Source: an uncultured Prosthecobacter sp. (GTDB lineage Bacteria > Verrucomicrobiota > Verrucomicrobiia > Verrucomicrobiales > Verrucomicrobiaceae). Taken from it: 10,411 nucleotides of DNA. Under the pieces are notes generated by a model. It saw only the letters and a list, made by a program, of their open reading frames with translations, did not search any database and was not told the origin of the DNA. The position numbers were made by a program, and so were the translations under genes. Where the stretch lies: assembly GCA_937941745.1 (NCBI GenBank), contig CALDGV010000205.1, forward strand, positions 1 through 10,411, in the 5' to 3' direction. Shown piece by piece: positions 6,068 through 10,411 of this stretch (positions are counted from its first letter, which is position 1; each line of letters begins with the position of its first letter).

Positions 6068-8515
6068 TCAGCTCCACCCTTTCCTTAGCTCTCCCCCTAC
6101 ACGCTCATGGGGCAGCCAGAGGATCCCGATGGCGTCGGGTTGGATGCGGGTCTTCACAGGTGTGAGCTTGAAGGTCTCCAAGGCGAGCGTGGTGGGATCA
6201 TATTGGTCCCGCAGCTTCTGGGTTTCGTTTTCGAGGGTCTGGTTCAGGTCGGCGATGTCCTGCTCGATGGACTTCAGTTCAGCCTCTGCGGCGGCGGCCT
6301 CCTGGCCTTCGCGCATCACTCGTGAGGCGCTGGTCACGTGGCTGCTTTTCACGAGGCTGCCGAGCCCGCTTTTGCGCCCTAGGAAGGCACCGAGCAGGCT
6401 GGTGCCAATGCTGACAGCGGCGGAAAGCTTGGCGCTGCTGGCCTGCTGTTTCTGCGTGTCCACCTTGAGCTGAGCCTTCGCCGCCCTGTCTTCGAGCGAT
6501 TTCAGGGTCTTTGCGGCTTTGGCGCGCAGTTCTTCGATGGCCTGATCGCGCAGCTCGCGGGCGGTCTGGGTGATGCGGGCTTTGAACTCGTCCACCTTTT
6601 CACCGGGGTTGGAGTAGGCTTCCAGCAGAGGGCTGTAGCTGACTTCGAGAAAGTGGTTCGCGTAAACCCAGTCGGTGTAGTCTTTTTTGATGCTGGTGTA
6701 GGTGGTGGACTTCTGCGCGGCTCCGGGCAGTTCGGCGAACTCGGCGCCTTCCACTGGCTCGGTGGCCCATTTTGCCAAATCCACATCACGCGGGATCTCC
6801 ACGAACTTGTCCCAAAGCACGCGCTGGCCGTTGGTGTCGATGGGATTGACCAAAGTGACCCGACTGATGCCGCTGATCTTCTTTTTGGCATCGTCGAAGT
6901 TCACCACGGCGCTGCGCAGGATGGCGGGCACATAGCAGAGACTGTCTGGAGAGATGTCGGAAGGGACAAAATACTCGGCGGTGCCTTCAGGCAGCTTGGG
7001 TTTGATGGTGTTCCGATCCGCAGCAGGGGCTGCGGTGGCTCCGGGAGGTAGGAAGCCGTCATCCTCAGCAGCGGCGGCTTTTTTGGCTGGGCGGATGGGG
7101 TCCATCAGGCGCTTCACCTGATCCTTTGCCAGCGGGCCACTGAGGTAACTCATGATCCAGCGGACGTGGAAGATGCACGGACCATCCTCGTGGACGTTGT
7201 TCATGAGGAAGACGCGATTGCCGAGGCCAGACATGGCGGTCTCCATCTCGCCACGGTCAAATTTGCCGCCGCTGCTGCCTGCGGCACCTTCGAGGCCATC
7301 GAGCAGGCGGGCTTTGTCGCGTTCGGTTTGCAGGCGGCCGATCCACCAACTGCCGATGTTCGCCAACGCCTTGTAATCGAGGTCCACGGGGTTCTGCGTC
7401 GCAAGCAGCAGGCCGAGTCCAAAGGCGCGCGCCTGCTTCAAAAGGATCATCATGGGCTTCTTCGATGGCGGCATGGCCGTGGGCGGTAGGTAGCCGAAGA
7501 TCTCGTCCATGTAGAAGATGGCACGCAGGGAGGTGGTGCCCTGCTGCTGGCGCATCCAGCCGAGCAGTTGGTTCAGCAAAAGGGAGACGAAGAACATGCG
7601 CTCCGTATCGCTCAGGTGGGCAATGTTGAAGATGGTGATGCGGGGCTTGCCCTCGGGCGTGTAGTACATGCGCTGAATGTCCAGCGGCTCGCCCTCCAGC
7701 CAGCTCGCGAAGCCGGGAGAGGCGATGAGGTTGTTCAGCTTCATCGCCAGCGCGGTGCGTTTGGCCTCGGGCATGAAGCTGTCGATATCGACCACGCCGA
7801 CTTTGCGGATCGGCGGCTGCTGGATGTGGCGGACGAGGTTTTCCAGCGTGACGTTCTGCCCCTTTTTCCAGCAATGACCGACGATGTTGCTCAGCAGGAT
7901 GTGCTCAGGCGACTGCACAGGATCAGCCTCGATATCCATGAGACCGAGCATGGAGGAAACGGTGCTCTCGATGCGGTCCGCGAGCGTCTCGGCATCGTCC
8001 ATGACGGCGGCGGAAGGGCAGTCGAGCGAGCTGAGGATGCTCACGGGCAGCCCTGCATTGCTGCCAGGCGTGTAGATGGCCATATCCACCGTCTCGCGCA
8101 GCTTCGCGATGCGTGACGGTGCCTGCCCCCAGTCGCCGAGACCTTTTTGCCAAAGGCTGGCCTGCTGCTGCGCATACTCATCCACGCTGATGCCCTTGCG
8201 GCGGGCATCGTCGGCATTCACCCAGGGCTTGAACTCCTCCGCACTGAGGTTCGGGAAAGTCAGCAGCGCATTGCCGATGTCCCCTTTCGGATCAATGGCG
8301 ATCACGGGCACGCCATCCATGGCAGCTTCTTCGAGCAGAGCCAGGCAGAGGCCCGTTTTGCCAGAGCCTGTCATGCCCAAAACCACGCCGTGGGTGACGA
8401 GGTCCTTCGAGTCATACATCACCAGATCATCCTGGAGCTGCTTGCTGGCGAGATCGTATCCGCGTCCAAGGTAGAAGGCACCGAGCTTTTCGTATTGATC
8501 AGGCGTGATGGTCAT
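6068..8515 (-). CDS. HerA/VirB4-type P-loop ATPase (DUF87/DUF853-like) with coiled-coil C-terminus
   Basis: An 815-residue protein of the HerA-FtsK ATPase superfamily. Walker A is GMTGSGKT (47-54), then VIAIDPKGDIGN (71-82) as in DUF853/HerA-like proteins, Walker B AIFYMDEIFGYLP (332-344, D337 E338), a sensor segment LLATQNPVDLD (370-380), and RLQTERDKARLLDGL (394-408) where an arginine finger is expected. Family members form ring ATPases that move DNA or pump proteins. Residues ~476-505 are a low-complexity Ala/Pro linker. The C-terminal third has two charged, helical, coiled-coil-like stretches (about 643-697 and 732-772) around a glycine-rich hydrophobic stretch (about 698-722), and ends with a conserved-looking ILWLPH segment. 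No NurA or other nuclease partner adjoins it. It lies 54 bases downstream of the helicase. No Shine-Dalgarno precedes the ATG. Family call firm, cellular role unknown. Confidence 0.82.
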   Translation of the reverse strand: MTITPDQYEKLGAFYLGRGYDLASKQLQDDLVMYDSKDLVTHGVVLGMTGSGKTGLCLALLEEAAMDGVPVIAIDPKGDIGNALLTFPNLSAEEFKPWVNADDARRKGISVDEYAQQQASLWQKGLGDWGQAPSRIAKLRETVDMAIYTPGSNAGLPVSILSSLDCPSAAVMDDAETLADRIESTVSSMLGLMDIEADPVQSPEHILLSNIVGHCWKKGQNVTLENLVRHIQQPPIRKVGVVDIDSFMPEAKRTALAMKLNNLIASPGFASWLEGEPLDIQRMYYTPEGKPRITIFNIAHLSDTERMFFVSLLLNQLLGWMRQQQGTTSLRAIFYMDEIFGYLPPTAMPPSKKPMMILLKQARAFGLGLLLATQNPVDLDYKALANIGSWWIGRLQTERDKARLLDGLEGAAGSSGGKFDRGEMETAMSGLGNRVFLMNNVHEDGPCIFHVRWIMSYLSGPLAKDQVKRLMDPIRPAKKAAAAEDDGFLPPGATAAPAADRNTIKPKLPEGTAEYFVPSDISPDSLCYVPAILRSAVVNFDDAKKKISGISRVTLVNPIDTNGQRVLWDKFVEIPRDVDLAKWATEPVEGAEFAELPGAAQKSTTYTSIKKDYTDWVYANHFLEVSYSPLLEAYSNPGEKVDEFKARITQTARELRDQAIEELRAKAAKTLKSLEDRAAKAQLKVDTQKQQASSAKLSAAVSIGTSLLGAFLGRKSGLGSLVKSSHVTSASRVMREGQEAAAAEAELKSIEQDIADLNQTLENETQKLRDQYDPTTLALETFKLTPVKTRIQPDAIGILWLPHERVGGELRKGWS

Positions 8516-8569
8516 GGCGAGGTCATAGACTAGCCAGCGGCCTGATCTCCTGACAAGACGGGAGTTCGC

Positions 8570-10411
8570 TCAGCCCAAAATCTCCACTGGGCAGTCAGGC
8601 AGGCTGGCCATGAAGGCGCGGCCATACGGCTTGGTCAGAATGCGGGGATCGAGGATGGCAATGATGCCCTTGTCCTTCTGGGTGCGGATCAGGCGGCCGA
8701 CTCCCTGGCGCAGCTTGAGAATGGCCTCGGGCACGCTGTATTCGCTGAAGCTGTTCAGGCCCTGCTCCTCCAGATGTTCCAGTCGGCTGGCCACCACAGG
8801 ATGATCGGGCACGGCGAAGGGCAGACGCGTGATGATGACATTGCTGAGAGCCTCGCCGGGCACATCGACGCCTGTCCAGAAGCTGTCAGTGCCAAACAGA
8901 ACACTGTGTACATCCCGCTTGAATTCGGCGAGCATCTGATGGCGCGGCATGCCGCGCCCTTGCACGAGCAGGCGCCAGCCGCGTTCATCGCAGAAGTCCT
9001 CCAGCCGGTCGGCCATCGTGGTGAGCTGGGAGTAGCTGGTGAAGAGCACAAAGGCCCGGCCTTTGGAGAGGTCGAGAAAGTGCTCAATCTTCTCCTGAAG
9101 CGCCTCAGCATAGGCGGCATCCTTCGGCTCGGGCATGCGCTTCACGAGGTAAAGCTGCATCTGCTTCCTGAAATTGAAGGGGCTTTCGATGCTTGCTGCC
9201 CTGGCGTTTTGGGCGCCGACGCGCCTGCGGAAGTAGTTGAGCTGATCGTCATCACCCACGCCGAGGGTGGCACTGGTGAAAACGCAGGCTTTCCCGCCGG
9301 AGAAGAAGATCTCTTCCAGCTTCGGAGCCACATCGATGGGCGCGCTGTGCAGGGAGAGATTGCGTGTGTCACCGGTGCTGCGTTCGGCCCAGTACACGTG
9401 GCCGTCCTCTGTTTGATCGAGGAAGGCGGCGAGCCCTGCACGCAGGGCGGTGAGGCGTTTGGCGATGTCGTGCAGCTCCAGCTTTTGCGCCTCGCTTCGG
9501 GCGGCATCGCCGGCCTTGAGGGCGTAGTTGGCCACACGCTGCAGCGGCAGGGCCAGCGTGTTTTCCGTGAGGTCGGGTTCACGGATGCGGAACTCCTTGC
9601 CATAGGGCCCGCTGAACTTGCAGCGCGCCTCGGCTTCACGGAAGAACATCTCCGCTGCGCCGATGCTCTGCGTGACCTCGCGGATGGCATCGCTGTCACC
9701 GGCGCTTTGGAAGAAGCCCTTGCGTGTCTTGGGATTATAAAGCCGGCCGAGCTCAAAGCGGATGGTGCTTTCCGTCACGTGGATGCCGAAGGCCTGCGCA
9801 GCGATGTTTTCGATGGTGTGCGCCTCATCGAGGATCACGAAATCACGTGGGAAGATGAAGTTGGCATCCTCCGCCAGCACCTCCTCCGCCGAGGCGAGCA
9901 GGGTGAAAAAGAGCGTGTGGTTGAGCACCAGCACATCCGCGGCGGCCATGCGGCGGCGCACCTCCTGGTACACGCAGCCGCTGCCAGGCGGGCACCGGCG
10001 CGGGGTGCAGGCATGCGGTTCGCTGCGCACCATGGACCAGAGGCGCGCCCCAGGGGTGAAGTCCATCTCGCTCAGCGTGCCGTTCGGATTCTCGCGCTGC
10101 CACTCCATGATGAGCTGGAGTTCAGCGGCCTCACTGGTGCTGAAGAGGTCGCCGGTCTGCGCAAAGGCGCTCTTCAGCCGCGTGGGGCAGAGGTAGTTGT
10201 TGCGGCCTTTCAGCAGCTCTGCGTGGAAATCCCCGACGATCTTTTTCACGATCGGGATGTCCTTGTGGATGAGCTGCTCCTGGAGGTTGATCGTATGGGT
10301 GCAGATGATCGCCTTGCGCTTCTGTTCCAGGGCAAAGGTGGCCGCCGGGATCAGGTAGGCCAGCGACTTGCCGACCCCCGTGGCCGCCTCGACCACCAGG
10401 GCGCGGTTTTT
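8570..10411 (-). CDS. dinG: DinG/XPD-family ATP-dependent DNA helicase (partial, 5' end off right edge)
   Basis: The frame is open through the right edge (614 codons with stop), so the N-terminus is missing; the GTG at 10396 is an internal Val within LVVEAATGVGKS, not a start. Visible from the edge: Walker A ATGVGKS (10-16), motif Ia CTHTINLQEQ (36-45), four cysteines at 75, 135, 140 and 146 that fit the Fe-S cluster of XPD/DinG helicases, VLVLNHTLFF (160-169), the DEAH box VILDEAH (192-198), FTSATLG (motif III region) and motif VI QGVGRLIRTQ (569-578). These proteins are 5'-3' superfamily 2 helicases that unwind forked DNA, R-loops and D-loops in repair. All key motifs present in the window are intact. 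Only the Q-motif region, perhaps 30-60 residues, should be missing, giving a YoaA-like length with no N-terminal exonuclease expected. DinG against YoaA cannot be settled here. Confidence 0.9.
   Translation of the reverse strand, partial: KNRALVVEAATGVGKSLAYLIPAATFALEQKRKAIICTHTINLQEQLIHKDIPIVKKIVGDFHAELLKGRNNYLCPTRLKSAFAQTGDLFSTSEAAELQLIMEWQRENPNGTLSEMDFTPGARLWSMVRSEPHACTPRRCPPGSGCVYQEVRRRMAAADVLVLNHTLFFTLLASAEEVLAEDANFIFPRDFVILDEAHTIENIAAQAFGIHVTESTIRFELGRLYNPKTRKGFFQSAGDSDAIREVTQSIGAAEMFFREAEARCKFSGPYGKEFRIREPDLTENTLALPLQRVANYALKAGDAARSEAQKLELHDIAKRLTALRAGLAAFLDQTEDGHVYWAERSTGDTRNLSLHSAPIDVAPKLEEIFFSGGKACVFTSATLGVGDDDQLNYFRRRVGAQNARAASIESPFNFRKQMQLYLVKRMPEPKDAAYAEALQEKIEHFLDLSKGRAFVLFTSYSQLTTMADRLEDFCDERGWRLLVQGRGMPRHQMLAEFKRDVHSVLFGTDSFWTGVDVPGEALSNVIITRLPFAVPDHPVVASRLEHLEEQGLNSFSEYSVPEAILKLRQGVGRLIRTQKDKGIIAILDPRILTKPYGRAFMASLPDCPVEILG

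Noticed and set aside
10394..10396. GTG as start of the DinG-type helicase
   Set aside because: The frame stays open to the window edge and the residues before it (KNRAL) continue the conserved strand leading into Walker A, so this is an internal valine of a truncated gene.
6068..10411. Anti-phage defence island built on HerA-like ATPase plus DinG helicase
   Set aside because: Known HerA defence systems carry a SIR2, DUF4297 or nuclease partner and CRISPR-linked DinG sits beside cas genes. None of these is present, and both genes have backbone-like composition.

Overview
All nine protein-coding genes I can support lie on the minus strand, so they read from right to left. The window joins two blocks that differ in base composition. 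The right block (about 5375-10411) is GC-rich, with one 60-base line I counted by hand near 9901 at about 67% GC. It looks like ordinary chromosomal backbone: the 3' part of a DinG/XPD-family DNA helicase running off the right edge, then a large HerA/VirB4-type P-loop ATPase with a coiled-coil tail. The left block (1 to about 5000) has lower GC and is a surface-polysaccharide locus that runs off the left edge.

In transcription order the polysaccharide locus is: a GbsR/MarR-type repressor (5902-5375), adenylylsulfate (APS) kinase CysC (5350-4649), the ABC-2 export permease Wzm (4677-3832), its ATPase Wzt with a C-terminal substrate-binding-type domain (3835-2567), a TylF/MycF-type methyltransferase (2570-1869), two further unrelated class I SAM methyltransferases (1869-952 and 938-183), and the first 46 codons of a GT4-type glycosyltransferase (140 to beyond 1). 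From cysC to the second methyltransferase the genes overlap by 29, 4, 4 and 1 bases, and the remaining gaps are 13 to 42 bases. I read this as one operon led by its own regulator.

A near-perfect 24-bp palindrome (5901-5924) overlaps the regulator's start codon, and a plausible -35/-10 pair sits next to it. This is what an autoregulated operator controlling the whole cluster would look like. Taken together, the genes suggest a glycan that is built in the cytoplasm, possibly sulfated (PAPS from CysC) and methylated (three methyltransferases), exported by Wzm/Wzt, and switched by the GbsR-like protein. No sulfotransferase is visible, so the sulfation step is inference.

The organism is a Gram-negative-type bacterium of moderately high GC. 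Almost no start codon has a recognisable Shine-Dalgarno sequence, and a GbsR-type regulator heads a polysaccharide cluster. My guess is Verrucomicrobiota or a relative in the PVC group, at low confidence. I saw no tRNA, rRNA, CRISPR, insertion sequence or phage gene. There is no gene-free stretch over 300 bases; the longest intergenic gap is 5903-6067.
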